Shown here piece after piece: positions 10,101 through 20,332 of a DNA stretch of 41,703 nucleotides. Below the pieces are notes generated by a model. The model saw only the letters and a program-made list of their open reading frames with translations, made no database searches and was not told the origin of the DNA. This stretch comes from Planctomycetia bacterium (GTDB lineage Bacteria; Planctomycetota; Planctomycetia; Pirellulales; UBA1268). Each line of letters begins with the position of its first letter. The stretch's first letter is position 1. The position numbers and the translations under genes are program-made. Location of the stretch: positions 1 through 41,703 of the forward strand of contig JAPLNQ010000267.1 in the NCBI GenBank assembly GCA_026401075.1, in the 5' to 3' direction.

Positions 10101-11899
10101 CGTCTGGTGACAGCAAGAACTCCTCGATCAAGCAGGTGGCCAGCGGCCGCTTCGGCGTGACGAGCCTCTATCTTGTCAACGCGAAGGAGTTGCAGATCAA
10201 GATGGCGCAGGGCGCGAAGCCCGGCGAGGGGGGACAGCTTCCCGGCCACAAGGTCGACCGCGAGATCGCGCGGATTCGCCACAGCACGCCGGGCGTGGGC
10301 CTGATTTCGCCGCCGCCCCACCACGACATCTACTCGATCGAGGATCTCGCGCAGCTGATCCACGACCTCAAGAACGCCAACCACCACGCGCGGATCAGCG
10401 TGAAGCTGGTGGCGGAGGTGGGCGTGGGCACGGTCGCCGCGGGCGTGTCGAAGGGGAAGGCCGACGTGGTGCTCATTTCCGGCCACGACGGTGGCACCGG
10501 TGCGAGCCCGCAGACCTCGATCATGCACTGCGGGCTGCCGTGGGAGCTCGGCCTCGCCGAGGCGCACCAGGTGCTCGTGATGAACGACCTCCGCGGGCGG
10601 ATCGTCGTGCAGACCGACGGCATGATCCGCACGGCCAAGGACGTGGTGATCGCCACCATGCTCGGCGCCGAGGAATTCGGCATCGCCACGGCGTCGCTCG
10701 TCGTGATCGGCTGCATCATGATGCGGAAGTGCCATTTGAACACCTGTCCGGTGGGGGTCGCCACGCAGGATCCGGAGCTGCGGAAGAGGTTCACCGGTCA
10801 GCCGGAGCACGTCGTCAACTTCTTCTTCATGCTGGCCGAGGAGATTCGTGAGCTGATGGCCAAGCTCGGTTTCCGCACGATCGACGAGATGGTGGGCCGG
10901 GTGGACCGGCTCGACACGCGGGCCGCGATCGCCCACTGGAAGGCAAAGGGCCTCGACCTCTCCACGATCCTGCACAAGCCCGTGGTGCCGAAGCACGTGA
11001 AGACGCACCATGAGTCGTCGCAGGATCACGGCATCGAGGAGTCGCTCGACATGACCACGCTGCTCGACCTGTGCAAGCCGGCCCTGGAAGACCGCAAGCC
11101 CGTGAAGCTCGATCTGCCGATCCGCAACATCAACCGCACCGTCGGCACGATCCTCTCCAGCGAGGTGACCCGTCGGCATGGGGCGGCCGGTCTTCCCGAT
11201 GGCACGATCCAGATCACCTTCACCGGCACGGCCGGGCAGAGCATCATGGCGTTTGGCGTGCCCGGCGTGACCGTGACGGTGGAGGGCGACGTCAACGACT
11301 ACTGCGGCAAGGGGCTCTCGGGCGGCCGAGTGATCGTGCGGCCCGCTCGCAACGCCGGCTTCAAGGCGGAGGATAACGTCATCGCCGGCAACGTCGTGGG
11401 CTACGGAGCCACCAGCGGTGAGATCTACATTCGCGGCATCTGCGGTGAGCGGTTCTGCGTGCGAAACTCCGGCGCCGAGGCGGTTGTCGAGGGCACGGGC
11501 GACCACGGCTGCGAATACATGACCGGTGGCCGGGCCGTGATCCTCGGCGAGACGGGCCGCAATTTCGCGGCGGGCATGAGCGGCGGCATCGCGTATGTCT
11601 GGGATGCCAAGGGCACGTTCGGCCAGAAGGTGAACAAGGAGATGGTGGAACTGGAGCCGCTCGATGCGGGCGACCTCGAGTATGTGAAGGGACGGATCGA
11701 GAAGCACGTCGAATACACCGACTCGACCCGCGGCCGCGCGATTCTCGATGGTTGGAAGACGGAGCAGTCACGCTTCGTGAAGGTGATGCCGATCGACTAC
11801 AAGCGGGCTATCGCGGAACTCCGCAAGCTCGCGGAACAGGAACAGCAGGAAGCCAAAAAAGGGGACGCAGCTCTTTTCGAGTCTGCTGCCCGTAGTTGA
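7181..11899 (+). CDS. gltB: Glutamate synthase large subunit
   Basis: 1572 aa; EHDACGVGF class II amidotransferase nucleophile region, FMN/Fe-S region CHLNTCPVGVATQDPELRKRF, C-terminal GXGXG repeat domain. Confidence 0.97.
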   Translation: MTRSHGLPPAQGLYDPANEHDACGVGFVVNLHGRKSHQIVRQGLEVLENLTHRGACGCDPLTGDGAGILIQMPQEFFTAVTPQAGIKLPAPGDWAVGNVFLPPSDGDREAAEMFFEKLCREEGLEFLGWRSVPTDNRFIGGTAREVEPVVRQAFVGRGKKTARDHFEWKLFVLRKRFGIELGKLGLTEQTFVYVCSLSSRTIVYKGLLLADQVDKYYPDLSDPKMTSAMALVHQRYSTNTFPTWDLAHPFRFIAHNGEINTVRGNINGMHARESMLAHPVYGPDLDKIKPVIREGGSDSATFDNVLELLVLAGRPIEEAVSMLIPEPWSGHESMADDLKAYYEFQACLVEPWDGPAALAFTDGTRIGATLDRNGLRPGRWWQMKDGLVVMASEAGVLQLPAGEVVRKGRLRPGRMFLVDTKEGRIVEDDEVKRKLATAKPWREWIAAEQVRLDQIADPANVADVTKSRAVLPEDLLGASNGNGNGTNAAAHAVDSWRAAGVAGEPSSLLELQRAHGYTLEDLKVIIGPMATDGAEPSGSMGNDTPLAVLSDRPQLLANYFKQLFAQVTNPPLDAIREEIITSMITTIGSEGNLLDSKPEQCRLLRLETPVITNAECARIKALNQPGIVAKTISLLFPAAEAAAGMRKRLDAIRDEASRAVAGGATIIVLSDRGICREKAAVPVLLATGGVHHHLVGEGSRTRCGIVVETGEAREVQHFALLTGYGAGAVNPYVAFATIDQMQAERMISAEYPREKLHKNFVKAATKGLLKVMSKMGISTQQSYRGAQIFEAVGLEQGLVNEFFTRTPSRIGGIGLEGVAEESSNRHEHAWPKTSVPQTLELDVGGRYQWRRKGEAHMLSPDVVSTLQRSTQINSRAEFKKYQQLIDEQQTKLLTLRGLLDFQWADASSGGQGAIPLDEVEPAKEIVKRFATGAMSYGSISKEAHETLAVAMNRLGGRSNTGEGGEDPVRYQLEPSGDSKNSSIKQVASGRFGVTSLYLVNAKELQIKMAQGAKPGEGGQLPGHKVDREIARIRHSTPGVGLISPPPHHDIYSIEDLAQLIHDLKNANHHARISVKLVAEVGVGTVAAGVSKGKADVVLISGHDGGTGASPQTSIMHCGLPWELGLAEAHQVLVMNDLRGRIVVQTDGMIRTAKDVVIATMLGAEEFGIATASLVVIGCIMMRKCHLNTCPVGVATQDPELRKRFTGQPEHVVNFFFMLAEEIRELMAKLGFRTIDEMVGRVDRLDTRAAIAHWKAKGLDLSTILHKPVVPKHVKTHHESSQDHGIEESLDMTTLLDLCKPALEDRKPVKLDLPIRNINRTVGTILSSEVTRRHGAAGLPDGTIQITFTGTAGQSIMAFGVPGVTVTVEGDVNDYCGKGLSGGRVIVRPARNAGFKAEDNVIAGNVVGYGATSGEIYIRGICGERFCVRNSGAEAVVEGTGDHGCEYMTGGRAVILGETGRNFAAGMSGGIAYVWDAKGTFGQKVNKEMVELEPLDAGDLEYVKGRIEKHVEYTDSTRGRAILDGWKTEQSRFVKVMPIDYKRAIAELRKLAEQEQQEAKKGDAALFESAARS

Positions 11900-11942
11900 G
11901 CACGATGGGGAGTGGCAAGAAAAGAGCTGCGTCCCCTTTTTT
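11855..11942. repeat. 88-bp element bounded by a perfect 24-bp inverted repeat
   Basis: aaaaaaggggacgcagctcttttc (11855-11878) and gaaaagagctgcgtcccctttttt (11919-11942), 40-nt spacer. Confidence 0.85.
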
Positions 11943-11956
11943 ACGAGGAGAAGCTG

Positions 11957-13450
11957 ATGGGTGAGCCACGCGGATTCATGAAGTACGAGCGGAAGGTGAG
12001 CGGCTACGCGCCGGTTCCCGACAGGCTCAAACACTACAACGAGTTCCTCACGATTCTCCCGCAGGAGGAACTCACGAAGCAGGGCGCCCGCTGCATGGAC
12101 TGCGGCGTTCCCTTCTGCCACACCGGCTGCCCGTTGGGGAACATCATCCCCGACTTCAACGACCTCGTGTACCGCCAGCAGTGGCACGAGGCCAGCCAGC
12201 GGCTGCATGCCACGAACAACTTTCCCGAGTTCACCGGCCGCGTCTGCCCCGCGCCCTGCGAGGCCGCCTGCGTGCTCGGCATCAATGAAGATCCGGTCGC
12301 GATCAAGCAGATCGAAATGACAATCGCCGACCGCGCTTTCGATGAGGGCTGGGTCGTGCCCGAGCCGCCGGCAGTGCGCACCGGCAAGCGGGTGGCGGTG
12401 GTGGGCAGCGGACCGGCGGGGCTGGCCGCGGCACAGCAGCTCAACCGCGCCGGACATCTGGTCACGCTCTTCGAGCGGGCCGATCGGCCGGGCGGCCTGC
12501 TGATGTATGGCATCCCCGATTTCAAGCTCGAGAAGTGGCGGGTTTGGCGGCGGGTCGAGCAGATGCGCGAGGAGGGAGTCGAGTTCCGCTGTGGCGTGAA
12601 CGTCGGCGTGGACGTGAGCACGCAGTCGCTGGCGGATGAATATGATGCCATCCTGCTCACCGGCGGGGCGACGCTTGGCCGCGATCTGCCGATCCCGGGC
12701 CGTGAACTCAAGGGCGTGCACTACGCGATGGAGTTCCTGCCGCAGCAGAACAAGCGAAACGCTGGCGATGAGTTGCAGGGGCAGATCGTGGCCGAGGGCA
12801 AGGACGTGGTCGTGATCGGTGGCGGCGACACCGGCTCCGACTGCGACGGCACGAGCAATCGGCAGGGGGCGAAGAGCCTGACGCAGTTCGAACTGCTCCC
12901 GCAGCCACCGGACCTCGGCAAGTATCCGCGCCGCAGCCAGCGGCCGGAGAACACGCCGTGGCCGCTCTGGCCGGTCATCCTGCGGACGACTTCCTCGCAC
13001 GAAGAGGGCTGTCGGCGCGAGTGGGGCATCCTGTCGAAGGAGTTCCTCGGCGACGACAAGGGCCACGTGCGGGCGGTGAAGACCGTGCGGATCGAATGGT
13101 ATACCGACGAAGCATCGGGCCAGCAGAAGTTTCGCGAGGTGCCGGGCAGTCAGCAGGAGTGGCCCTGCCAGTTGGCGCTCTTGGCCATGGGCTTCATGGG
13201 GCCTGAGAAGCAGGGCCCGATCGCGGACCTTGGGCTCGAACTCGATCCACGTGGCAACGTGAAGACCGGCAGCGATTACAAGACCAGCCGGGACGGTGTG
13301 TTTGCCGCGGGCGACTTGCGGCGCGGGCAATCGCTCGTGGTGTGGGCGATTCACGAGGGCCGCGAGGCGGCCCGTTCGGTCGACCTCTGGCTGATGGGCC
13401 AGACGAACCTGCCGAGCCTGTCAGCGGGCGAGTTTGCCGTGCACGCGTGA
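11957..13450 (+). CDS. gltD: Glutamate synthase small subunit (start may be annotated at 11912)
   Basis: [13 protein letters not shown] start, [51 protein letters not shown] Shine-Dalgarno-like tract upstream of 11957. Confidence 0.95.
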   Translation: MGEPRGFMKYERKVSGYAPVPDRLKHYNEFLTILPQEELTKQGARCMDCGVPFCHTGCPLGNIIPDFNDLVYRQQWHEASQRLHATNNFPEFTGRVCPAPCEAACVLGINEDPVAIKQIEMTIADRAFDEGWVVPEPPAVRTGKRVAVVGSGPAGLAAAQQLNRAGHLVTLFERADRPGGLLMYGIPDFKLEKWRVWRRVEQMREEGVEFRCGVNVGVDVSTQSLADEYDAILLTGGATLGRDLPIPGRELKGVHYAMEFLPQQNKRNAGDELQGQIVAEGKDVVVIGGGDTGSDCDGTSNRQGAKSLTQFELLPQPPDLGKYPRRSQRPENTPWPLWPVILRTTSSHEEGCRREWGILSKEFLGDDKGHVRAVKTVRIEWYTDEASGQQKFREVPGSQQEWPCQLALLAMGFMGPEKQGPIADLGLELDPRGNVKTGSDYKTSRDGVFAAGDLRRGQSLVVWAIHEGREAARSVDLWLMGQTNLPSLSAGEFAVHA

Positions 13451-13454
13451 GCAT

Positions 13455-13480
13455 CCCCCGGCTCACGCCGGGGGCTTTTA
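13455..13480 (+). terminator. Hairpin terminator, repeat family copy 1
   Basis: cccccggc-tcac-gccggggg followed by cttttat, between convergent genes. Confidence 0.75.
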
Positions 13481-13552
13481 TGCGAACGGACGTTGCCGTC
13501 ATACAAGCCCTGAGCGTCAGCGACGGGATCACGGCGGGACTATCGCCCGCCC

Positions 13553-13969
13553 TCATTTCGCGGTGAGTGGAAAGTCGAAGACGCCGTTGTTGCGGACGTC
13601 GATCTGCAGCGGCTCTTTGTCATACTTCCGCGGGGTGGCGTTCGGCGTCTCGTCTTCCGGGGCAAGCCCTTCTCGACTGCCCGCGATGGCGAACCTTACG
13701 GTCTTCGGCCCTGGCGAGACCCACGTCTGGTATCGCCCGTTGATGATCACTGCACCGCCCGGAACGTCACCTGTTTTCACGATGTCGAACTGGATCCCAC
13801 CCTCTTGAACCGGCACTCCGTCGAGTGTGACCGCTCCGGAAATCCGGCAGTTGCGCGGCCCTGATTGTCCACAGCCGGTGCAGATGACAGAGGCCAGCAA
13901 CACGGCAACAGCCACGGTCCCACGCCGGGCCAATCGTCCTCCAGCATCACGCTGACAACGGGCTTTCAT
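13553..13969 (-). CDS. Planctomycete-type lipoprotein/carboxypeptidase-regulatory-like small protein
   Basis: Lipobox-like VICTGCGQ; SGAVTLDGVPVQEGGIQF motif. Confidence 0.65.
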   Translation of the reverse strand: MKARCQRDAGGRLARRGTVAVAVLLASVICTGCGQSGPRNCRISGAVTLDGVPVQEGGIQFDIVKTGDVPGGAVIINGRYQTWVSPGPKTVRFAIAGSREGLAPEDETPNATPRKYDKEPLQIDVRNNGVFDFPLTAK

Positions 13970-13979
13970 GGAGATCTCC

Positions 13980-14975
13980 TCAGTCGCCAAAGGGTGGTGA
14001 AACTGCCTGGCCGTCGTACCTGCACGCAAGTTTCTGCCAGACACCCATTTTCGTCGGGTCGAGCGTGGTGTTCCACGCGGTCGGCACTCCTCCCACCGCC
14101 CAACTCTCGACCGAATTGGTGACGAATCCCACCGACCCGTCCATCATGGCTACCTGGACGCCACCCAGATGGCGGCTCCGGGCGGCTGTCGACCTCCCAG
14201 TTGAGCTTACCGTTGTGCAGGGCGTCCATTGCTGCCATTCAGAGTCGGAACTGGTCTGGCAATACTGAATGCTGTCGATCGTGCCGGAGTTGGGCTCGTT
14301 CCTCGCGTTGAAACCATACCCGATCAGTTCGGCATCCCAGATGCACCCGCGGGGCTCGTAGTTGCTTCCCAATGAATTGCTCACCAGAGTCTCTGCGATC
14401 ACCATCGTCTTCGACAGCCCGTCGGTGACTTTCTTCATTTGCATCTGCGATTCTTTGTAGAAAATTCCGTCGGTTCCGCTCCCCCAGGCATAGTCGATCG
14501 CCATGGCGCCCACGTTCCCGCTGTAGTTCCCGAAAATCCCGCGAGGCTTCACGTTTCGGGAGTATGGATCCGACGGACACCACACGACAGGGACCGGCGA
14601 CGATGAACAGCTGCTCAAATAGCCTAGGGTTGACCAATTTATTTTCGAGTAGACATCGGCGTACTCGACAAACGGCAGCAGATACACGAACCAACTGGCC
14701 CTTTTGCCGGCAGTCGGCCCTGATGTCGTCTGCCCCGACGGCAGGCATCCTTTGGCGTCGTGATGGTTTTGAAGCCCCAATGCGATTTGCTTCATGTTGT
14801 TGCTGCAGCTCGACCGCCGTGCGCTTTCGCGGGCGGCCTGCACCGCGGGGAGCAACAGCCCCACCAAGGTGCCGATGATGGCAATCACGACGAGGAGTTC
14901 GACGAGTGTGAATCCGCCGCCCCCGGGCAGACGAACTGGCTGCCGTTCTCCCCCGCGCACGAATGATTGAGCCAT
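13980..14975 (-). CDS. DUF1559 prepilin-like protein
   Basis: GGFTLVELLVVIAIIGTLVGLLLPAVQAARESARRSSCSNNMKQIALGLQNH; C-terminal HLGGVQVAMMDGSV (H-X9-DG motif). Confidence 0.93.
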   Translation of the reverse strand: MAQSFVRGGERQPVRLPGGGGFTLVELLVVIAIIGTLVGLLLPAVQAARESARRSSCSNNMKQIALGLQNHHDAKGCLPSGQTTSGPTAGKRASWFVYLLPFVEYADVYSKINWSTLGYLSSCSSSPVPVVWCPSDPYSRNVKPRGIFGNYSGNVGAMAIDYAWGSGTDGIFYKESQMQMKKVTDGLSKTMVIAETLVSNSLGSNYEPRGCIWDAELIGYGFNARNEPNSGTIDSIQYCQTSSDSEWQQWTPCTTVSSTGRSTAARSRHLGGVQVAMMDGSVGFVTNSVESWAVGGVPTAWNTTLDPTKMGVWQKLACRYDGQAVSPPFGD

Positions 14976-15016
14976 AGATCCCCCCAAGAAAAGTAAAAGA
15001 CGATAAATGAAATCGT

Positions 15017-16069
15017 TCAGGTCAACGATACCGACGCGCACGAATCACGGATCACAAATTCAGGCATCAACTGAATCGCTCGCGGCGTATTCGACGAGAC
15101 GCGGGCCTCGAGCCTGTCGAGGAGTAGTCTCGCTGCGTTGGCACCGATCGCGGTCGCGTCCTGCCTGACCGTTGTCAGCCGCGGTCGCAGCCCGTGGGCC
15201 TCGATCAGGTCGGCGAATCCGACGACCGACAGGTCGCTGCCGACTCGCAGCCCAGCCACCTCGGCAGCCGCGTAGACATGAATTGCCATCTTGTCCGATG
15301 CAGCGAAGATTGCCGTCGGCCGGTGTGGACCCGTCAGGATATCGCGGGCGATGGCCTCGCAGTCGCTCTTCGCGCATTCCACGCAACGATAGGCCACGTC
15401 GTTCCGGCCTCGGATGACTTCCTCGAAGCCGCGCCTGCGGTCCACGTAGGTCGAGACCCAGGGTTCTCCGGTGATTTGCGTAATGCGTCGATGGCCGAGG
15501 GACAGCAGATATTCGGCCACCATGCGGCCGCCCGCCGCGTCGTCGGTGCCGCTGAAGTCGGCATTCGTCCGGGCGAGCCGGCGATCGACTGCGACGAGCG
15601 GCAACGCCCGTTCCCAGACCTCTTTGAGGTAGTTCTGCGGCACCGATTCGTCCGACGGGAAGAAGATGAGCCCGTCGACCCGGTGTTCGATGAGGCGGTG
15701 CACGAACTTGAGTTCTTCGTTGTCCCGAAGTGCACCTGGGCCGTTGCCATGGAAATGGACGATGGACAGATAGGCTTGCTCGGAGAGCGTGTCGTGGATG
15801 CCGCGGATGACCTGTGCCTGAAACCACGATCCGATCGGCACCATGACACCGACGGTTCGGGTTCGGCCGCCCATGATCGCCGGCACGAGCCGATTGGGCC
15901 GGTACTTGAGCCGCTGAGCGACTGCCAGGACTCGCTTGCGAGTTGCCTCGGCGACGATCCCCCGGCCGCTGATTGCCCGCGACGCGGTGATCAAAGACAC
16001 GCCAGCCCCCTCAGCAACGAGCCGGATGTTGGGTTTGCGAGCGATTGATCGTTTCAACACCGGCATCAC
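15017..16069 (-). CDS. LacI-family transcriptional regulator
   Basis: N-terminal HTH NIRLVAEGAGVSLITASRAISGRGIVAEATRKRVLAVAQRLKYRPNRLVPAIMGG; periplasmic-binding-like effector domain. Confidence 0.9.
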   Translation of the reverse strand: MMPVLKRSIARKPNIRLVAEGAGVSLITASRAISGRGIVAEATRKRVLAVAQRLKYRPNRLVPAIMGGRTRTVGVMVPIGSWFQAQVIRGIHDTLSEQAYLSIVHFHGNGPGALRDNEELKFVHRLIEHRVDGLIFFPSDESVPQNYLKEVWERALPLVAVDRRLARTNADFSGTDDAAGGRMVAEYLLSLGHRRITQITGEPWVSTYVDRRRGFEEVIRGRNDVAYRCVECAKSDCEAIARDILTGPHRPTAIFAASDKMAIHVYAAAEVAGLRVGSDLSVVGFADLIEAHGLRPRLTTVRQDATAIGANAARLLLDRLEARVSSNTPRAIQLMPEFVIRDSCASVSLT

Positions 16070-16192
16070 GTTGCCTCAGCACAGTACCAATGCACAGCAC
16101 GAATTTCTGTTTGGTTGTCCGCCCTCGATCGACTATGGTACATGTGTCATTCCGCGTTGGCAAGTATTCTTTTGTCGAAATTATTCGCGAAC

Positions 16193-18895
16193 ATGGTCAA
16201 GTTCCCGGCCGTCAGCCTGCTCCTCGCGACCCTTGCGGCCACCGCCGCCGGGGCCGCCGAGTCTACGGTCGTGGCCAGGGTCAAGGCCTCGACCCCGCCG
16301 CTTCTGGCCGCCCATTGTGCCGACTGCCACGGCCCCGATGACGCTGGCGGCGGATTTCGAATCGACACGCTCCCGGCGGAGATCGACTCAGCCGGCACGG
16401 CCGACCGCTGGCGGAAGGTGCTCAACGTCTTGAATGCGGGTGAGATGCCGCCGAAAGACGCCGAGCAGCTCACGCCCGCTGCCAAGGCCGACCTGCTGGA
16501 GGATCTCTCCAAGGCGATCGTTGTGGCCGGCAAGGCGCTCGCCGACACCGGCGGCCGCACCACGATGCGACGGCTGAACCGTCGCGAGTATGCCAACACG
16601 CTCCGCGAGCTGCTGGGTGTGCAGCCGCGTCCCGATGGGCTGCCCGCTGATGGCGGCTCGGGCACGTTCGATACCGCGGGCGAAAGACTCTTCATCTCGG
16701 CAGATCAGATCGAGCAGTACCACGAGATCGCCGCGGCCGCGATCCAGGAGTCGTGGCGGCGGTATGGCACGGTGCATCCGTCCCGCACCCATCGGGTCGA
16801 GGCCGAGACAAGCACGCCGGGTGTACGGAGCAGACTGGCCAAGCGGCTGGACGAACGCCGGCGGTTTGTCCTTTGGAAGAATGCCGTGGAGGCTGCCTCC
16901 CGCAAGCCTGAGAATCAGGCCGCCGCCGCCGACATTCGCAAGGCGAATCCCAATCAGCCCGAGCCACTCCTGCACGGCTGGAAGAAGTTGCAGGGGGCCC
17001 CGTCACCGACCGATTTTCAGTTCAATGACTCCGTGCACGCAGTCGAGATGGGCAGCCGCGACTGGAATCTGCGGGTGCCCTACCACACGGCCTATGCGTC
17101 GCATCCGGCCATTGAAAAAGGGGCGTTCCTCGGCGTCAACGACCCCTATGTGAACATCCACCTGCAGTTTCGCGTGCCCGGGGAATGGCCCCCGGGCGCC
17201 TACGTGCTCAGGCTCCGCGTAGCGGCGACCGAGGAGTCGCTCCCCGACCGACGGTTCATCGTCTGTGGCCGCGCAGGGGCCGAGGACGGGCCTGCCGACT
17301 GCTGCGAGGTCACGGGCTCGATGAAGGAGCCGCAGATCGTCGAGATCCCGGTTGAGACTGAAGGTTCGCAGATTTTTGTCTTCAGGGAGAAGGGTAGCTA
17401 CGACAACGACAATCGGGGGCATCGCATCTTCTTCGACGCCTTCAACGCCAACGGCATCGGTCCGCCGCTGGGCATCTGGATCGACTGGATGGAGATCGAG
17501 GGGCCTCTGCCCGCGAAGCAGCAGGCACCGTCGGCGCTCGCCGAACTGCTGACCGTGCCGGCCGCCCCGCAGCCGACCGCGACGCAGCCGACCGCGACGC
17601 AGCCGACCGCGACGCAGCCGACCGCGACGAAGCCCTCCGCCGAGCAGGATATTCGCGGCGTGCTCGAACGGTTTGCCACACAGGCATTCCGCGGCCGCCG
17701 GCCCGAGCCGGCGTTTCTCAACCGTCTTCTCGCGATCTACGAGCGGGAGCGGGCTGCCGGCCAGCCGTTTCGCGAGGCGGCGACGGAATCGCTGGCGACC
17801 ATGCTCTCGTCGCCACACTTTCTTTATCTGGCAGAGCCGACGGAGTCGCAGGAGCGAAGGCCGCTCGACGGGCTCGAACTCGCCAGCCGGCTCTCCTATT
17901 TCCTGTGGAGCGGGCCGCCCGACGACGCCCTGCTCGAGTCCGCCCGTTCGGGCGAGCTTCTGAAGCCGGAAGGACGGGCCGCACAGGTCGAGCGGATGCT
18001 CGACGATCCGCGATCGCGGGAGTTCGTCACGGCGTTCACGCATCAGTGGCTCGGAGTCGAACGCCTCGACTTTTACCAGTTCAAGGACAGCGTGTATCCC
18101 CGCTACGACCCGAAGACCAAAGACGCTTCTCGGCAGGAAATCTACGAGACGGTCGCGATGCTCCTGAAGGAAAATCTGAGCCTCCGCAACCTTCTGAAGA
18201 GCGACTTCGTGGTCGTCAATTCGATGCTGGCGAGGTATTACGGCCTCGATGGGGTCAGCGGCGACGCGTATCGGATGGTGAAGCTGCCGGACGGCTCGCC
18301 TCGGGGCGGGCTCCTCGGCATGGCGGCCGTGGCCGCCATGGGAAGCAATGGCGAACAGACGAGCCCGGTGGAGCGGGGCGCATGGGTGCTACGGAAACTG
18401 CTCCACGACCCGCCGCCTCCCGCCCCACCCAACGTGCCGCAGATCACGAGGCTCGAGGGCCAACTGCTCACCACGCGCGAGCGTCTCCGGATGCATCAGG
18501 AAGAGCCGCAGTGCGCGTCGTGCCACCGAACGATCGACCCGATCGGGTTCGGCCTGGAGAACTTCGATGCCGTCGGCATGTGGCGGTCGAAGGACTCCTA
18601 TCAGAAGACCGGTCTGGGCACGAAGGAATGGGAGATCGACCCGTCCGGGGCGTTTCACAACGGTCCTGCGTTCAAAGATTTCAATGAGCTGCGGGAGATC
18701 GTGGCCTCTCGGCACACCGACTTCGCGACGGGCTTCGCCGAGGCCCTGCTTGCATACGCCCTTGGCCGGCCGGTTGGGTTTTCAGACGACGACCTCGTGA
18801 AGACGATCGTTGACCGGGCCGCTACCAAAGACTTTTCCGTTCGCGAGTTCATTCATGCGGTCGTCCAGAGCCCGGCCTTCTGCACGAAACAATAG
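16193..18895 (+). CDS. Cytochrome c-domain protein of the DUF1587/DUF1592/DUF1588/DUF1585 architecture
   Basis: CADCHG heme motif, [60 protein letters not shown]. Confidence 0.9.
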   Translation: MVKFPAVSLLLATLAATAAGAAESTVVARVKASTPPLLAAHCADCHGPDDAGGGFRIDTLPAEIDSAGTADRWRKVLNVLNAGEMPPKDAEQLTPAAKADLLEDLSKAIVVAGKALADTGGRTTMRRLNRREYANTLRELLGVQPRPDGLPADGGSGTFDTAGERLFISADQIEQYHEIAAAAIQESWRRYGTVHPSRTHRVEAETSTPGVRSRLAKRLDERRRFVLWKNAVEAASRKPENQAAAADIRKANPNQPEPLLHGWKKLQGAPSPTDFQFNDSVHAVEMGSRDWNLRVPYHTAYASHPAIEKGAFLGVNDPYVNIHLQFRVPGEWPPGAYVLRLRVAATEESLPDRRFIVCGRAGAEDGPADCCEVTGSMKEPQIVEIPVETEGSQIFVFREKGSYDNDNRGHRIFFDAFNANGIGPPLGIWIDWMEIEGPLPAKQQAPSALAELLTVPAAPQPTATQPTATQPTATQPTATKPSAEQDIRGVLERFATQAFRGRRPEPAFLNRLLAIYERERAAGQPFREAATESLATMLSSPHFLYLAEPTESQERRPLDGLELASRLSYFLWSGPPDDALLESARSGELLKPEGRAAQVERMLDDPRSREFVTAFTHQWLGVERLDFYQFKDSVYPRYDPKTKDASRQEIYETVAMLLKENLSLRNLLKSDFVVVNSMLARYYGLDGVSGDAYRMVKLPDGSPRGGLLGMAAVAAMGSNGEQTSPVERGAWVLRKLLHDPPPPAPPNVPQITRLEGQLLTTRERLRMHQEEPQCASCHRTIDPIGFGLENFDAVGMWRSKDSYQKTGLGTKEWEIDPSGAFHNGPAFKDFNELREIVASRHTDFATGFAEALLAYALGRPVGFSDDDLVKTIVDRAATKDFSVREFIHAVVQSPAFCTKQ
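17570..17629 (+). repeat. 15-bp minisatellite, four exact tandem copies
   Basis: cagccgaccgcgacg x4 encoding (QPTAT)4 inside the DUF1592 gene. Confidence 0.95.
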
Positions 18896-18934
18896 ACCTG
18901 ACACGCCGCCGCCACACGTTCCGGAGATGCCCCC

Positions 18935-20203
18935 ATGCCCATGCCATCCCGCCGCCGGGTGCTCCAGGCAGCGACTACGCTCCTGGCCCTCCCCTCGCTT
19001 GAATCGCTCGGCTTCCGCAGGTTTGCACGGGCGGCAGCAGCGGCGGCCAGGCCGAAGCGGATGGTCTGTCTTGGCATCGGCTACGGCGTGACCGAGGAGA
19101 CATGGTTTCCGAAGAAAGACGATGTCGGCGCCGGCTACACGCTCACCGATGGGCTCGCGCCGCTCGCCCGGCACAAAGACAGCTTCACGGTCGTGCAGGG
19201 CTGCACGCATGCGTTCGCGGGCGACCCGCACGGCGGCAGCACGGTGTGGCTCACCGGCGCCGGCCCCACAAAATCGCTCTCGATGGACCAGGTCGTGGCC
19301 GGCCAACTCGGCAGCGACACACGGTTTGCGTCGCTTCAACTCAACGGCAGTGAGCCCGGCCTCGACGGTGCTGGACACGGACCTGGCCTGTCCCTGGCCT
19401 GGGATCGCCGCGGGAAGCCGATCGCGGGTTTCAATAGCCCCGTGATCGCCTTCCACAAGCTCTTCTCGGCCGACGACGTGCCGCTCGCACAGCGGCAGCA
19501 GATGCTCGTCAAAAAGCGGAGCGTGCTCGACGCGGTGCTCGAAGACGCGAAGAGCGTGCAGCGCGGGCTCAGTGCCGCCGACACCGACAAGCTCGACGAA
19601 TATTTCCAGGGAGTCCGCGATATCGAGACGCGGCTCGCGAAGGAAGAACGCTGGCTGGGTGCGGCCAAGCCGAAGACGCCGCTCCCGCAACCGGGCGAAG
19701 GCTTGGTCGGCCGAGAGGAGGTCTTGATCATGTACGACCTGCTCGTGGCGGCTCTGCAGACCGACAGCACACGCGTCGTCACCTACCGTCAGCCAATCCA
19801 GCACCTGCTCAAGAGCCTGGGGATTGCGGTGGCCTCCCACGACATGAGCCACTACCACCCCGGCGACCGGATGGCGGCCTCGCAGAAACGCGACCTCGCG
19901 CAGAGCGAGATGCTGGCCACGCTTCTCGACAAGCTGAAGGCCACGAAGGAGACGGATGGGTCGAGCCTGTTTGACCACACGACCGTGGTCTTTGGCAGCA
20001 CGATCCGCTCGATCCACTATCTCGACAACTGCCCCACCCTGATCGCGGGCGGCGGCGCCGGCATCACACTGGGCCACCATGTCGTCCAGCCGAGGAATAC
20101 GCCGCTGTGCAACGTCTGGCTCACGTTGCTCAAGGGCACGGGAGTCGAGACCGACGCCTTCGGTGACAGCACGGGCACCGTGAAAGAACTGACGGTCGGA
20201 TAG
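18935..20203 (+). CDS. DUF1552 family protein
   Basis: Tat-like SRRRVLQAATTLLALPSLESL start; the DUF1552 partner normally follows DUF1592-type genes. Confidence 0.85.
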   Translation: MPMPSRRRVLQAATTLLALPSLESLGFRRFARAAAAAARPKRMVCLGIGYGVTEETWFPKKDDVGAGYTLTDGLAPLARHKDSFTVVQGCTHAFAGDPHGGSTVWLTGAGPTKSLSMDQVVAGQLGSDTRFASLQLNGSEPGLDGAGHGPGLSLAWDRRGKPIAGFNSPVIAFHKLFSADDVPLAQRQQMLVKKRSVLDAVLEDAKSVQRGLSAADTDKLDEYFQGVRDIETRLAKEERWLGAAKPKTPLPQPGEGLVGREEVLIMYDLLVAALQTDSTRVVTYRQPIQHLLKSLGIAVASHDMSHYHPGDRMAASQKRDLAQSEMLATLLDKLKATKETDGSSLFDHTTVVFGSTIRSIHYLDNCPTLIAGGGAGITLGHHVVQPRNTPLCNVWLTLLKGTGVETDAFGDSTGTVKELTVG

Positions 20204-20332
20204 GCCGGGGAAGCCCGGCTCACGAACGTGCACGGGAACGTCGTGAAGCGTATTCTCTCCTGACCTTTGGTTCGTGACTGGTCACACCACGACTCACCTC
20301 GACCCCCAACCTCAACGCCTGCACACTCCGCG

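Noticed and set aside
15035-15047. cgcgcacgaatca, identical to part of the 32275 repeat
   Set aside because: Single copy inside the LacI coding end with no second repeat at ~21 bp; probably chance
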